DNA of 64,000 nt from an uncultured bacterium (GCA_902779645.1 CACZCH010000001.1:237058-301057), one strand, 5' to 3'. Shown: positions 54,689-62,918, counted from the first letter of the stretch. Notes: a model not told the origin generated them from the sequence alone. A program made the numbers and translations.

Positions 54689-55462
54689 ATGAGTATCAAT
54701 CCTGTAAGCCGAAACCAAAATAGAACAGCCTTCGGACACAATAATCCGTGGGCAGACAGCCCTTACAGCAACGCAAAGAAATTTATTGTTGCAGGGAGTA
54801 CCGCTGTCGGTGCTTTTGCAGGAATGGCATGCCATGCAAAATATAAGGGATATTCTCTAAATCCTAAAAAAATATTCGGAACTTCATTAAAACCCAAAGA
54901 TATATACAATAAAATAAAAAAATCATACTGGAATAAAATAGATTTTGACGACGGACCTGTAATATCAATTGGTGCAGGCTCTTGTTTAGGCGGTTTAGCG
55001 GGCGGATACTTAATAGATAAAGATAAAGAAAACCGTAAGGCTAAAAAGAGAGAAGCCTTTCTTCAGATGACAAATATAACACTGCCAATTGTGTTCACAG
55101 TTAAGATGTCGGAGTGGGGGGAAAAGCTTGGTAATAAATATTGGGACAAAGGCAGAGCTAAGGGGTTGGAAACATTCAGAACGAAGCTTCCGCAAGGTAT
55201 TTTTGCAATGACAGGTTTATTTGCAGGTGTGTTTACCGCAAATATTGTCGCAAATAAAATTAATGAACTTGTTTTTCATCAAGGCAAAGGCAGACCTGTT
55301 CAAGCAAGCGATTTTTCTGCCCACTTGGATGATTTTTGTGTAACAGCAAGACAAATAAGCAAATCTAAGCTAACGGATTATATACAAAAGCTTGTACCGA
55401 TAGCTTTAATGATAGCAGGTAATGAAGTCGGTAATACAACAGTTGAGAATGTTGATTCATAG
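54689..55462 (+). CDS. Orphan membrane protein with N-terminal AFGHN motif
   Basis: A 257-residue protein. After the polar start MSINPVSRNQNRTAFGHNNP it has hydrophobic Gly-rich segments near 30-50 (IVAGSTAVGAFAGMA), 92-112 (SIGAGSCLGGLAGGYLI), a charged loop DKDKENRKAKKRE, then further segments near 125-145 and 165-190 (GIFAMTGLFAGVFTANIVAN) and near 235-250. It may be a distant relative of the protein at 21359. AAAGG precedes the start. A weak match to the shared orphan promoter block lies at 54642-54669. Confidence 0.6.
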   Translation: MSINPVSRNQNRTAFGHNNPWADSPYSNAKKFIVAGSTAVGAFAGMACHAKYKGYSLNPKKIFGTSLKPKDIYNKIKKSYWNKIDFDDGPVISIGAGSCLGGLAGGYLIDKDKENRKAKKREAFLQMTNITLPIVFTVKMSEWGEKLGNKYWDKGRAKGLETFRTKLPQGIFAMTGLFAGVFTANIVANKINELVFHQGKGRPVQASDFSAHLDDFCVTARQISKSKLTDYIQKLVPIALMIAGNEVGNTTVENVDS

Positions 55463-55485
55463 AAAATTTAAAGAATATTTATATT

Positions 55486-55528
55486 AAAAACGGGCGAATT
55501 TGCAATCGCAAATTCGCCCGTTTCTTAA
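55486..55528. terminator. Strong bidirectional terminator
   Basis: Perfect 16-bp stem AAACGGGCGAATTTGC / GCAAATTCGCCCGTTT (55488-55503 and 55508-55523) with a 4-nt loop. It lies between the convergent orphan membrane gene and the 50-residue minus-strand gene. Confidence 0.9.
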
Positions 55529-55562
55529 GCTTTTTTTACCCAAGTCCGTCCCAATAAACTAA

Positions 55563-55715
55563 TTAAGCTAAACCTAAAGCTTTTCTATACCAAGAGAATG
55601 ATTCAAGTTCCGAACCGTTGAAAGTTGTTTTGATTTGTTGTTTTTTTAGATAGTTTTCAAATTCATCATTGAAAGCAGATTTAACTGTTTTGGATTCTTT
55701 AGAGATTACTTTCAT
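55563..55715 (-). CDS. Small 50-residue protein
   Basis: A minus-strand ORF found by reading the gap by eye. The product begins MKVISKESKTVKSAFNDEFE, continues with a basic NYLKKQQIKTTFNGSELESF stretch and ends SWYRKALGLA. An AGGAGAAG site lies 6-7 nt before the ATG, and an AT-rich ATTTTATATATATCG promoter-like stretch lies about 30 nt further out. The stop is followed by a strong terminator. The TTFNGSE string recalls the ITFNGK of the glycine-zipper protein. Function unknown; soluble, possibly regulatory or a secreted peptide precursor. Confidence 0.65.
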   Translation of the reverse strand: MKVISKESKTVKSAFNDEFENYLKKQQIKTTFNGSELESFSWYRKALGLA

Positions 55716-55955
55716 TTTTTCTTCTCCTATATTAGTAACACGATATATATAAAATTAGTTGATTTGTTTACAGTTAATCCACACTTTGTAAGATAATTTT
55801 ATCATGTTTAAACATGCCTATCAATGTGAATGTAAAGATTTGTTAAATATTTTGACAGAAATCATTCTTTAGGATAGTAGAATATATAGTTAAATAGGAT
55901 TAATAAAATTAAAATAGAATTAGATTTTAAAAAAAATATAGTTATAATTAAGTAT
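55716..55955. promoter_or_regulatory. Divergent intergenic region with a 14-bp palindrome
   Basis: Between the minus-strand 50-residue gene and the plus-strand exported protein. It holds CATGTTTAAACATG, a perfect palindrome (55803-55816), a TTAATCCACA word near 55769 resembling but not matching a DnaA box, and TGTAAAGATTTGTTAAA (about 55831-55847) of the recurring TGTAA class. No ORF of substance. Confidence 0.4.
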
Positions 55956-55958
55956 ATG
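55943..55958 (+). promoter_or_regulatory. -10 element abutting the exported-protein start
   Basis: TATAAT (55943-55948) followed by 7 nt and the ATG at 55956; no Shine-Dalgarno. Confidence 0.45.
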
Positions 55959-56450
55959 AAGAGAATAATTTTTTTAGTTTGTTTATTATTTTTCAGTTTT
56001 ACATCTACTTTAGCAGATGAAGAATATACTCTTACAGCCGGAGTTACTGTGAACCAAATACCAAAGACTTTTTTCGGTACTTGGAGAATAACTGCTAAAC
56101 TTGATGATTCTAACAGCTACGGTACATTTAAACCTCAGAGTGCGGATATATGGACATTAACTCGAATTGGCGATAGAGTTACTTTATCCAATCCGTATAC
56201 GGGAGCTAATGCACAAATTATGCTTAAAGCTGTTGAAGGGAATTTGGTTGTTTTTTCAAAAAAAGCTCCTTATGACAACAAGATTCTAACAGATACGGTT
56301 TCTATCAGGATAGATAAAAATAACTTTTCGGGGATAAACACATTAAGTTTAGATACACTTTCTAACGTAGACGGGCATATATTAAAGACTGAAACTGCCA
56401 GATATTTGATTAAAGGTGAAAAAATTGCCGGAGAGAATATTATTGAGTGA
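55956..56450 (+). CDS. Exported 164-residue protein of unknown function
   Basis: Signal peptide MKRIIFLVCLLFFSFTSTLA with likely cleavage after TLA. The mature part is beta-rich with regular strand-like segments (TFFGTWRITAKLDDSN, IWTLTRIGDRVTLSNPYTGA, ILTDTVSIRIDKNNFSG) and no Cys after the leader, suggesting a small periplasmic or outer-membrane-associated barrel or lipocalin-like protein. No family is certain. Probably leaderless, as TATAAT stands 7 nt before the ATG. Confidence 0.7.
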   Translation: MKRIIFLVCLLFFSFTSTLADEEYTLTAGVTVNQIPKTFFGTWRITAKLDDSNSYGTFKPQSADIWTLTRIGDRVTLSNPYTGANAQIMLKAVEGNLVVFSKKAPYDNKILTDTVSIRIDKNNFSGINTLSLDTLSNVDGHILKTETARYLIKGEKIAGENIIE

Positions 56451-56581
56451 ACATATTAATATAGATATATTGTTTGTATAAAGAGCAAATGTAATCCCTT
56501 GATAAATTAATAGTCTCTTTACATTTACCCCCAAAAATTGTAGAATAGTTAAGTTAAAAAGTAATGAAGAGAGGATTATAT

Positions 56582-57907
56582 ATGAAATTTCACATGCAGG
56601 TACTTATTGCGCTTGGTTTAGGTTTGAAACGCAATTGGCATATATTTGCCGGCTTAGTATTAGGTTTATTGGTCGGTATATGGATGCACCATCACCCTAA
56701 TGAAATATTGATGAATACATTAACTTTTGTAGGTCAGGTATTCATAAGATTAATTCAAATGGTTGTTATACCTTTGGTAATTTCAGCAATTGTTATAGGC
56801 ATAACTAGTGTTGGTGATTCAAAGCAAATCGGAAAACTTGGTACAAAGATGGTTCTGTATTATGCAATGATTACTATTGCAGCGGTTTCGATAGGTGCCG
56901 CGCTGGCTTTGATTATGCAGCCGGGGCTTGGCGCTGCTCATTATATTAATGCAGATATCGCAGGTGATATTCAAGCAAAAGTAGCAGCTACTATTGAATC
57001 ACAAAGAGGTAATTTACTTAATATAATTTTAGGTTTTATACCGAGAAACCCGCTTTCTTCTATTGCAAGCGGTGATATGGTTCCTATTATTGTATTTGCA
57101 TTGATGTTCTCAGTAGCATTGGCTAAAGTTGGTGAGATTAACAGACCTTTTGTTAGCTTTTTTGAATCAGTTTTTGCAGCTACAATGAAGATTACTGATT
57201 GGATTATGAGTTTTGCAGCTCCCGGTGTTTTTGCTTTAACAGCTGTTGCTGTATCTTCATTTGGTGTTGATATTTTTGCAAGTATTTCTAAATATTTGGG
57301 AGTTTTGGCAATAGGTTTCGGCATCCAACTATTCTTTGTTTATCCGATATTCTTAAAGATATTTTCTAAAGTACCTGTACTAATGCTTTATGCAGCGATA
57401 GCTGAAGCTATGATGGTTGCATTCGGAACAGCAAGTTCTTCTGCAACACTACCTTTGACTATTGCTTGCTGTGAAAAAAGAGGTATCTCTCATAAGGTAG
57501 CAAGTTTTGTTCTTCCTTTGGGTGCGACATTGAATATGGACGGTACTGCAATGTTACAAACTGTTGCCGTAATATTCTTGGCTCAAGCTTATGGTGTTGT
57601 TCTTTCTCCATTCTTGATTGTTCAAATTGCACTTTTGGCAATAATCGCATCATCAACTTGTGCCGGTATTCCGGGCGCAGGTCTGATAACTATTGCTCTT
57701 GTTCTTAACGGTATGGGGTTGAGCCCTGAACAGCTGGTTGCAGGTTTTGCATTCTTATTCACAATAGAAAGAATTACAGATATGATGAGAACATTGTTGA
57801 ACGTAACGTCTGATGCAGTTGTATGTGCAGCAATTGCAGATAATGAAAATGAAATTAATTATGATTTATTAAATAATCCTGAAGAATATGGTGAGATTAT
57901 TAATTAA
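56582..57907 (+). CDS. Dicarboxylate/amino acid:cation symporter (DAACS family)
   Basis: Na+- or H+-coupled uptake of glutamate, aspartate or C4-dicarboxylates. The 441-residue protein has about eight membrane helices, the Ser-rich reentrant loop GTASSSATLPLTIACC near 278-295, the LPLGATLNMDGTAM motif near 315-328 and the second hairpin STCAGIPGAGLIT. The MVVIPLVISAIVIGI helix is typical. I prefer ATG 56582 (MKFHMQVL), which has GAGAGGA upstream, to the ATG 18 bp earlier. Which substrate is carried is not determined. Confidence 0.9.
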   Translation: MKFHMQVLIALGLGLKRNWHIFAGLVLGLLVGIWMHHHPNEILMNTLTFVGQVFIRLIQMVVIPLVISAIVIGITSVGDSKQIGKLGTKMVLYYAMITIAAVSIGAALALIMQPGLGAAHYINADIAGDIQAKVAATIESQRGNLLNIILGFIPRNPLSSIASGDMVPIIVFALMFSVALAKVGEINRPFVSFFESVFAATMKITDWIMSFAAPGVFALTAVAVSSFGVDIFASISKYLGVLAIGFGIQLFFVYPIFLKIFSKVPVLMLYAAIAEAMMVAFGTASSSATLPLTIACCEKRGISHKVASFVLPLGATLNMDGTAMLQTVAVIFLAQAYGVVLSPFLIVQIALLAIIASSTCAGIPGAGLITIALVLNGMGLSPEQLVAGFAFLFTIERITDMMRTLLNVTSDAVVCAAIADNENEINYDLLNNPEEYGEIIN

Positions 57908-57927
57908 ACATAATTGTAAATATTATT

Positions 57928-57957
57928 TAAAAGTCGGGCAATGCCCGACTTTTTGTT
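57928..57957 (+). terminator. Intrinsic terminator after the symporter
   Basis: AAAAGTCGGGCA / TGCCCGACTTTT, a perfect 12-bp stem with a minimal A-T loop and a T-run (57929-57954). Confidence 0.9.
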
Positions 57958-57986
57958 ATATAATGATTTTATAGAGGAGTTAGAGT

Positions 57987-59006
57987 ATGGAAAAGAATAT
58001 TGATTGGGGAAACTTAGGTTTTGGGTATATGAAAACTGATTACCGCTATGTTTCAAATTATAAAGACGGTAAATGGTCAAGCGGTCAGATTACGACTGAT
58101 GATAAGGTTGTTATAAGTGAGTGTGCTTGTGTATTGCAATATGCGCAGACTTGTTTTGAAGGTTTGAAAGCATACAGAACTAAAGATAACAAGGTCGTAT
58201 GCTTTAGACCTGATTTGAATGCTAAGAGAATGGCAGAATCTGCAAAGAGACTGGAGATGCCACCATTCCCTGAGGATAGATTTTTGGAAGCTGTCAGACA
58301 GGTTGTTAAAGCTAATATTGATTGGGTGCCTCCGTATGGTTCAGGTGCATCTTTGTATATTAGACCTTATATGTTCGGTTCGGATGCTATTATGGGTGTT
58401 AAACCGGCTAATGAATATCAGTTTAGAATTTTTGTTTCTCCTGTTGGTCCATATTTTAAAGGCGGTGCAAAGCCGATTACTTTGAGAGTCCCTGATTTCG
58501 ACAGAGCTGCTCCGAGAGGAACAGGACATGTTAAAGCAGGCTTAAACTATGCAATGAGTTTGCATGCAATTGTTGATGCGCATAACCAAGGATATAACGA
58601 AAACATGTATTTGGATTCTCAAACGAGAACTAAGGTGGAGGAAACAGGCGGGGCTAATATTATATTTGTAACTAAAGATAATGAGGTTGTGACCCCGAAG
58701 TCTTCAACAATACTTCCTTCAATAACACGTCGTTCACTTATGTATGTTGCAGAACACTATTTGGGGCTTAAGGCTGTTGAAAGAGAAATCTATGCTGATG
58801 AATTACAAAATTTTAAAGAGTGTGCTTTGTGCGGAACAGCAGCTGTACTTTCTCCTGTCGGAAAGATTGTTAACCACAAAGAAGAAATTTTGCTTCCTTC
58901 AGGTATGGAAAAATTTGGCGAAGTTACTCAAAAACTTTATGATACTTTGACAGGAATTCAGATGGGCAGGATTGAAGCTCCTGAAGGCTGGATATTTGAA
59001 ATTTAG
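57987..59006 (+). CDS. ilvE: Branched-chain amino acid aminotransferase
   Basis: PLP enzyme for the final step of Leu, Ile and Val synthesis and their breakdown. The 339-residue fold-type IV protein has CVLQYAQTCFEGLKAYR near 47-63, FRPDLNAKRMAESAKRL, IRPYMFGSD, the PLP Lys in GTGHVKAGLNYA near 177-187 and LDSQTRTKVEETGGANIIF. It belongs to the longer, eukaryote/BCAT2-like group. AGAGGAG precedes the ATG. It is followed 23 bp later by a secreted-protein gene. The assignment is firm. Confidence 0.94.
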   Translation: MEKNIDWGNLGFGYMKTDYRYVSNYKDGKWSSGQITTDDKVVISECACVLQYAQTCFEGLKAYRTKDNKVVCFRPDLNAKRMAESAKRLEMPPFPEDRFLEAVRQVVKANIDWVPPYGSGASLYIRPYMFGSDAIMGVKPANEYQFRIFVSPVGPYFKGGAKPITLRVPDFDRAAPRGTGHVKAGLNYAMSLHAIVDAHNQGYNENMYLDSQTRTKVEETGGANIIFVTKDNEVVTPKSSTILPSITRRSLMYVAEHYLGLKAVEREIYADELQNFKECALCGTAAVLSPVGKIVNHKEEILLPSGMEKFGEVTQKLYDTLTGIQMGRIEAPEGWIFEI

Positions 59007-59017
59007 AAGAAAATTAT

Positions 59018-59032
59018 TATAATAAAACTATG
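59018..59032 (+). promoter_or_regulatory. -10 element abutting the start of the secreted-protein gene
   Basis: TATAAT (59018-59023), AAAACT, then ATG at 59030. No ribosome site. Confidence 0.5.
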
Positions 59033-59605
59033 AGATTTTTATTAACCTTATTATTAGTTTGTTTCATGAATGTTTGTGCGGCATCTGAACTTCAATTGCG
59101 CGATTATGATGAATTTGATATTCCGGCCGGAACTCATATCCCTGTAATTAATCTGCAGGAGTTTTCTACTGCATATTGCGAAGAAGGTGATGAGGTTAGT
59201 TTTAAGGTAACATCTGATATTTATCTTTATAACAAAAATGTAATTCCTCAGGGAACAAAACTTGTCGGATATATTGATAAAAAGAATGAACCGATTATCG
59301 GAACACATGCTGCAATGAGGGTTTTTGTGAATAAAATGTACCTCACAGACGGTTATGTTGTACCAATAAAAGCGTACTTATATACGGCTAATAACAATCT
59401 TATTGGCGGAGGTCTCACTGAACCTGCGGATTATATTAAAAAACCGCACTATGCAAGAAGATTTATGTTCAGAACAATGAGCGTAACTCAATATGTCCCT
59501 GGAAAGCAACGGCGTATGGGAGACCATGTATCAGTTTCCTCAGGCGCAGATTTGATAATTGTACTTGTCGAACCCATACATCTGACTCATACGGTGATAA
59601 ATTAA
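59030..59605 (+). CDS. Exported protein, paralogue A (IPAGTHIPV domain)
   Basis: A 191-residue protein with signal peptide MRFLLTLLLVCFMNVCAASE. The mature part reads FDIPAGTHIPVINLQEFST near 27-45, YLYNKNVIPQGTKLVGYIDK near 70-90 and HAAMRVFVNKMYLTDGYVVP near 98-117. The same three blocks, in order, occur in the next gene (VPAGSRFPAVLTSNLS, FYYGDKLVAPAGSSVIGTVT, QLAVRFTQITTPMGSQIP), so the two are paralogues. The fold recalls the beta domain of VirB10/TrbI-type proteins. Probably leaderless. It precedes the TonB operon, suggesting an envelope role. Confidence 0.7.
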   Translation: MRFLLTLLLVCFMNVCAASELQLRDYDEFDIPAGTHIPVINLQEFSTAYCEEGDEVSFKVTSDIYLYNKNVIPQGTKLVGYIDKKNEPIIGTHAAMRVFVNKMYLTDGYVVPIKAYLYTANNNLIGGGLTEPADYIKKPHYARRFMFRTMSVTQYVPGKQRRMGDHVSVSSGADLIIVLVEPIHLTHTVIN

Positions 59606-59727
59606 TATATATATATTTTTTTTTGTGTGAACAAAATTTATATTCTTTTCGTTATCTAAATATAGACGAGGTAACAAATTGACAAATGCGTAAAAGATTA
59701 TATAAAATATTAATAGAGGAGATGTTT

Positions 59728-60480
59728 ATGAATTACAAAAAGATATATTCGGCAGGGTTGTTGATGTCTTTGTTATCGTTTAATACGGCTTTTGCAGGTT
59801 CTAATTTTAATTATTCAACACAGGAACCACAATATACTCCGCAGAACAATTATAATTATCAACAGCCGATTACTTATACAAACCAGCCATTGAGAGGAAG
59901 TGTTATAACAGTGCCGGCAGGAAGTCGATTCCCCGCAGTATTAACTTCAAATTTGTCTTCTGCTAATGCAACGTTAGGTCAAACTGTATCTATGAATTTA
60001 GGTAAAGATTTCTATTATGGTGATAAACTTGTTGCACCGGCAGGAAGTTCTGTGATTGGAACTGTTACAGCTGTTACTCCGGCTAAGCATGGAAGTTTGA
60101 ATGGTCAACTTGCAGTAAGATTTACTCAAATAACAACACCTATGGGAAGCCAAATTCCTATTTCTGCGGTAATAAAGACAGATGATAATTCCGGTGTTCT
60201 TACGGGAGGAACAAAAGTAGATGTTGCAAAAGAATATACTAAAGACTTGGCAATAGGTTCAGCAGCTGGAGCAGTTTCCGGTCTTGTGTTTGGAGCTTTA
60301 GCCGGCGGCAGTATAGGAAGAGGAGCAGCTCTCGGAACGGCAGTTGGTGCAGGCGGAGGTCTCGTAAAATCTGCAATTGATAAAGGGCATGACGTAGAAA
60401 TTCCTGCTAATTCTACAATTGAACTTTATGTAACTCAGCCAATAACTGTTTCAGCGTCAAATTATAGTTTTGAAAATTAA
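59728..60480 (+). CDS. Exported protein, paralogue B (with glycine-zipper)
   Basis: A 250-residue protein with signal peptide (MNYKKIYSAGLLMSLLSFNT then AFAG). A Gln/Asn/Tyr-rich linker (about 25-55) is followed by the beta domain shared with paralogue A (about 63-155). After it comes a glycine-zipper membrane-like segment (AIGSAAGAVSGLVFGALAGG near 180-200) and a second short VEIPANSTIELYV repeat. I start at ATG 59728, seven nt after AGAGGAG. Probably outer-membrane or periplasmic. Function unknown. Confidence 0.72.
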   Translation: MNYKKIYSAGLLMSLLSFNTAFAGSNFNYSTQEPQYTPQNNYNYQQPITYTNQPLRGSVITVPAGSRFPAVLTSNLSSANATLGQTVSMNLGKDFYYGDKLVAPAGSSVIGTVTAVTPAKHGSLNGQLAVRFTQITTPMGSQIPISAVIKTDDNSGVLTGGTKVDVAKEYTKDLAIGSAAGAVSGLVFGALAGGSIGRGAALGTAVGAGGGLVKSAIDKGHDVEIPANSTIELYVTQPITVSASNYSFEN

Positions 60481-60600
60481 AATGGCTGTAATTATATAAC
60501 CAGATGATTAACTTATTTAAAAAAAAATAGATACACGGATAATTTATTTTGTATTATAATAAAGATATTCTTATTGGGTAGAGATTAGAGAGATATAATT

Positions 60601-61785
60601 GTGTCGTTAATAGAAAGAAAAAATTTTTTATACGAAGAAGAGGATAATGATTTAAACGAGTATAAGCTTCCAAAACTTGTTACAACAAAGCCAGAAGTTA
60701 TACCAATCAGAAAATCATTTGCAATATCAACTGCTTTACATCCGGGGGTTGTACTCCTTATATGGCTTATTACCACAGCATTAGCTTTGATGGGGATACA
60801 TTTATTCACATTTAAAAAGCCTGATGCAAAGCTAAAAAAAGATATAGAATTTGTGCTTGTAGATAAAGAAGCAATGCCGAAAAATAAGAACACTAAATAT
60901 CGTGCTCATATTAATTCAAGAACAGGCGGAGTCAATGATCCTACAAGAAAGGTTTCTATGCCTTCTCCTGCACCTAAAAAAGCTTCAAAGCCGTCATCTG
61001 CAGCAGCAAGTGCAAATAAATTAATTAAAAAACAACAACAGGCAGCACAGCAAAAAGCTGCTCAACAGAAGGCAAAACAGGCACATCAAACTCCTGTTAA
61101 GTCACCTCAACCGACTGCTGTAAATAAACCTTCACCTGCTAAACCGGCTCCACCAACGGCAAGACCAAGTGTAAATCCGATTTCGTCTCCGGCTCCGGTT
61201 TCAAAGCCATCAACGCCTTTTAGTATACCTAAACCTGCTAATGCGCCAATAGGTAAAACTTTAGCAACGGGACCAATCGGCGGGACATCAGCTCCTGCAG
61301 GCGGTGCAAAAGGTGGTACGGGTTCCGGTTCAGCAACAGGTTCAAGAACAGGTGCTCCTGCTCCATCTTTAGCTCCGGGTGTAGGAGGAGGCTCTTCTCT
61401 CGGACGTTCAGGTTCAAGCAGAGGTGGTACAGGAAATATAGGTAATCCGGGCGGTGGCGGCGGCGCTCCGGGAATTGATGCTCTCAGAGAACCTGATTTC
61501 GGTCCTTATATGAGAGAACTTCAACGCCGAATTAAAATGAATTGGGATCCTCCAAAAGGAAATGAGTCCAAGCGTGTAGTCCTATTATTTAAGATTGCTA
61601 AAGACGGAAGATTGTTGTCATGCCGTGTAAATAAATCATCAGGACTTCCGTCAGCAGATCAGGCCGCACTCAAAGCTGTTGAACTAACGGCTCCGTTCAG
61701 ACCTTTGCCGGCTGATTTCAAAGGACAAAGTATAGATATTCAGTTTACATTTGATTATAACGTATTCAATGCGTCAAGATACTAA
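60601..61785 (+). CDS. TonB/TolA-like energy-transducing protein
   Basis: A 394-residue protein with a cytoplasmic N-terminus of about 45 residues, one membrane helix (VVLLIWLITTALALMGIHLF near 50-69), a long periplasmic Pro/Ala/Lys/Gln-rich spacer, then a Gly/Ser-rich part and a C-terminal TonB-type domain (PYMRELQRRIKMNWDPPKGN, VVLLFKIAKDGRLLSCRVNK, PFRPLPADFKG) at about 300-394. GTG start. It transduces proton-motive energy via ExbB/ExbD to outer-membrane receptors or Tol-type functions. TonB versus TolA cannot be separated. First gene of the operon. Confidence 0.85.
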   Translation: MSLIERKNFLYEEEDNDLNEYKLPKLVTTKPEVIPIRKSFAISTALHPGVVLLIWLITTALALMGIHLFTFKKPDAKLKKDIEFVLVDKEAMPKNKNTKYRAHINSRTGGVNDPTRKVSMPSPAPKKASKPSSAAASANKLIKKQQQAAQQKAAQQKAKQAHQTPVKSPQPTAVNKPSPAKPAPPTARPSVNPISSPAPVSKPSTPFSIPKPANAPIGKTLATGPIGGTSAPAGGAKGGTGSGSATGSRTGAPAPSLAPGVGGGSSLGRSGSSRGGTGNIGNPGGGGGAPGIDALREPDFGPYMRELQRRIKMNWDPPKGNESKRVVLLFKIAKDGRLLSCRVNKSSGLPSADQAALKAVELTAPFRPLPADFKGQSIDIQFTFDYNVFNASRY

Positions 61786-61800
61786 AAAATAGGAGATCTA

Positions 61801-62223
61801 ATGAAAAAGAAAAACTTAATCAAAGTTTTAGCAGTAATGATGATATTCAGCGGGATTGCATTTGCTGATAATTCTGCTCCTGCAAATAAAATTGAAAATA
61901 ATCAGGTTATTATAGAAGAAAATTCCGCAATGTCAGCTGATATAGCGGATTATATTGCACAAGTAAGAAGAGCCGTAAAATCAAATTGGTATCCGCCGGT
62001 AGCTTCTTTTGAAAATAAAGCAACACTTGTTGTTACTATAGATAAAGAGGGCAGACTTGTAAAAAGCTATATTTTAGAATCTTCTTCTGATGAAGGATTT
62101 GATAATTCTTTGATTGAAGCGTCAAAAAAAGCAAAATTTAAACCGCTTCCTGCGAATTTTCTGAGAAAAAGTGCAAGTCTTGCGCTAACATTTGAAATGC
62201 ACAGACGTCATATTACAAAATAA
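61801..62223 (+). CDS. Exported stand-alone TonB C-terminal domain protein
   Basis: A 140-residue protein with a signal peptide (MKKKNLIKVLAVMMIFSGIA then FAD) and no membrane anchor, followed by a TonB/TolA C-terminal domain (YIAQVRRAVKSNWYPPVASF, LVVTIDKEGRLVKSYILESS, KAKFKPLPANF). The domain parallels the C-terminus of the preceding protein. A secreted TonB-CTD lacking the TM anchor could compete with, or bridge, the membrane-bound form. AGGAG precedes the ATG and the gap from the previous gene is 15 bp. Confidence 0.8.
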   Translation: MKKKNLIKVLAVMMIFSGIAFADNSAPANKIENNQVIIEENSAMSADIADYIAQVRRAVKSNWYPPVASFENKATLVVTIDKEGRLVKSYILESSSDEGFDNSLIEASKKAKFKPLPANFLRKSASLALTFEMHRRHITK

Positions 62224-62244
62224 TAATATAAAGGGGAATAAATT

Positions 62245-62895
62245 ATGGAACTATTATTACATTCAATTCAACTGGATTGGCCGGTACTTTTACCGATTTT
62301 AATCTGCTCAATTTTAACTGTTATGGTTGCAATTGACAGGGCAGCTTTCTACAAAGCTAACAAAAGAAACGTAATCGAATTTATACCAAGATTACAAAAA
62401 GAACTTACAAGAAATAACCTTATGGGTGCTCAAAATCTTGCTGTACAATGCGGAGGTATTATTGGTGAAGTAACAGAAGAAGCTGTAAGAATTTTATCTG
62501 AACAGAAAAAAGGCTTCTCTCGTTCATTTGACATTGCATCTGCTCTTGCTACAAGAAAACTTGAGCATAGATTAACAATTCTAGGTACAATTGGCGGTGT
62601 TGCTCCGTTCTTAGGTTTGTTTGGTACGGTTGTCAGAATTCTGTACACTTTCCAAGACTTAGCTTCACAAGGCAACCAATCAGCTGCGGTTGCTATGGGT
62701 ATCGGTTCAGCACTTATTGCTACTGCTTTCGGTCTAGGAGTTGCTATTTGTGCGGTTATCTGCTATAACTCTTTCCAATCAATTGTTAAAAGATTTGAGG
62801 ACGACTTCCAATTGATAAAATTATTATTCTTAAGTTTTGTAGATTCTGAGGAAGAAGTAAAGGTTAAATCAGCTTCATCATCAGTAGCATTGTAG
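62245..62895 (+). CDS. ExbB/TolQ-type proton channel subunit
   Basis: MotA/TolQ/ExbB family, 216 residues. It has three membrane segments (VLLPILICSILTVMVAIDRA near 13-32, TILGTIGGVAPFLGLFGTVV near 111-130, AVAMGIGSALIATAFGLGVA near 148-167). The GTVVRILYTFQ stretch and the two conserved C-terminal helices are typical. With ExbD it forms the proton-driven motor that powers TonB. AGGGGAA precedes the ATG. Confidence 0.9.
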   Translation: MELLLHSIQLDWPVLLPILICSILTVMVAIDRAAFYKANKRNVIEFIPRLQKELTRNNLMGAQNLAVQCGGIIGEVTEEAVRILSEQKKGFSRSFDIASALATRKLEHRLTILGTIGGVAPFLGLFGTVVRILYTFQDLASQGNQSAAVAMGIGSALIATAFGLGVAICAVICYNSFQSIVKRFEDDFQLIKLLFLSFVDSEEEVKVKSASSSVAL

Positions 62896-62918
62896 TCTAA
62901 TTCGGGTGCGGGTAGACA

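Noticed and set aside
55765..55780. DnaA box / replication origin near TTAATCCACA
   Set aside because: A single imperfect match with no cluster of boxes, no dnaA/dnaN and no origin-like AT repeats.
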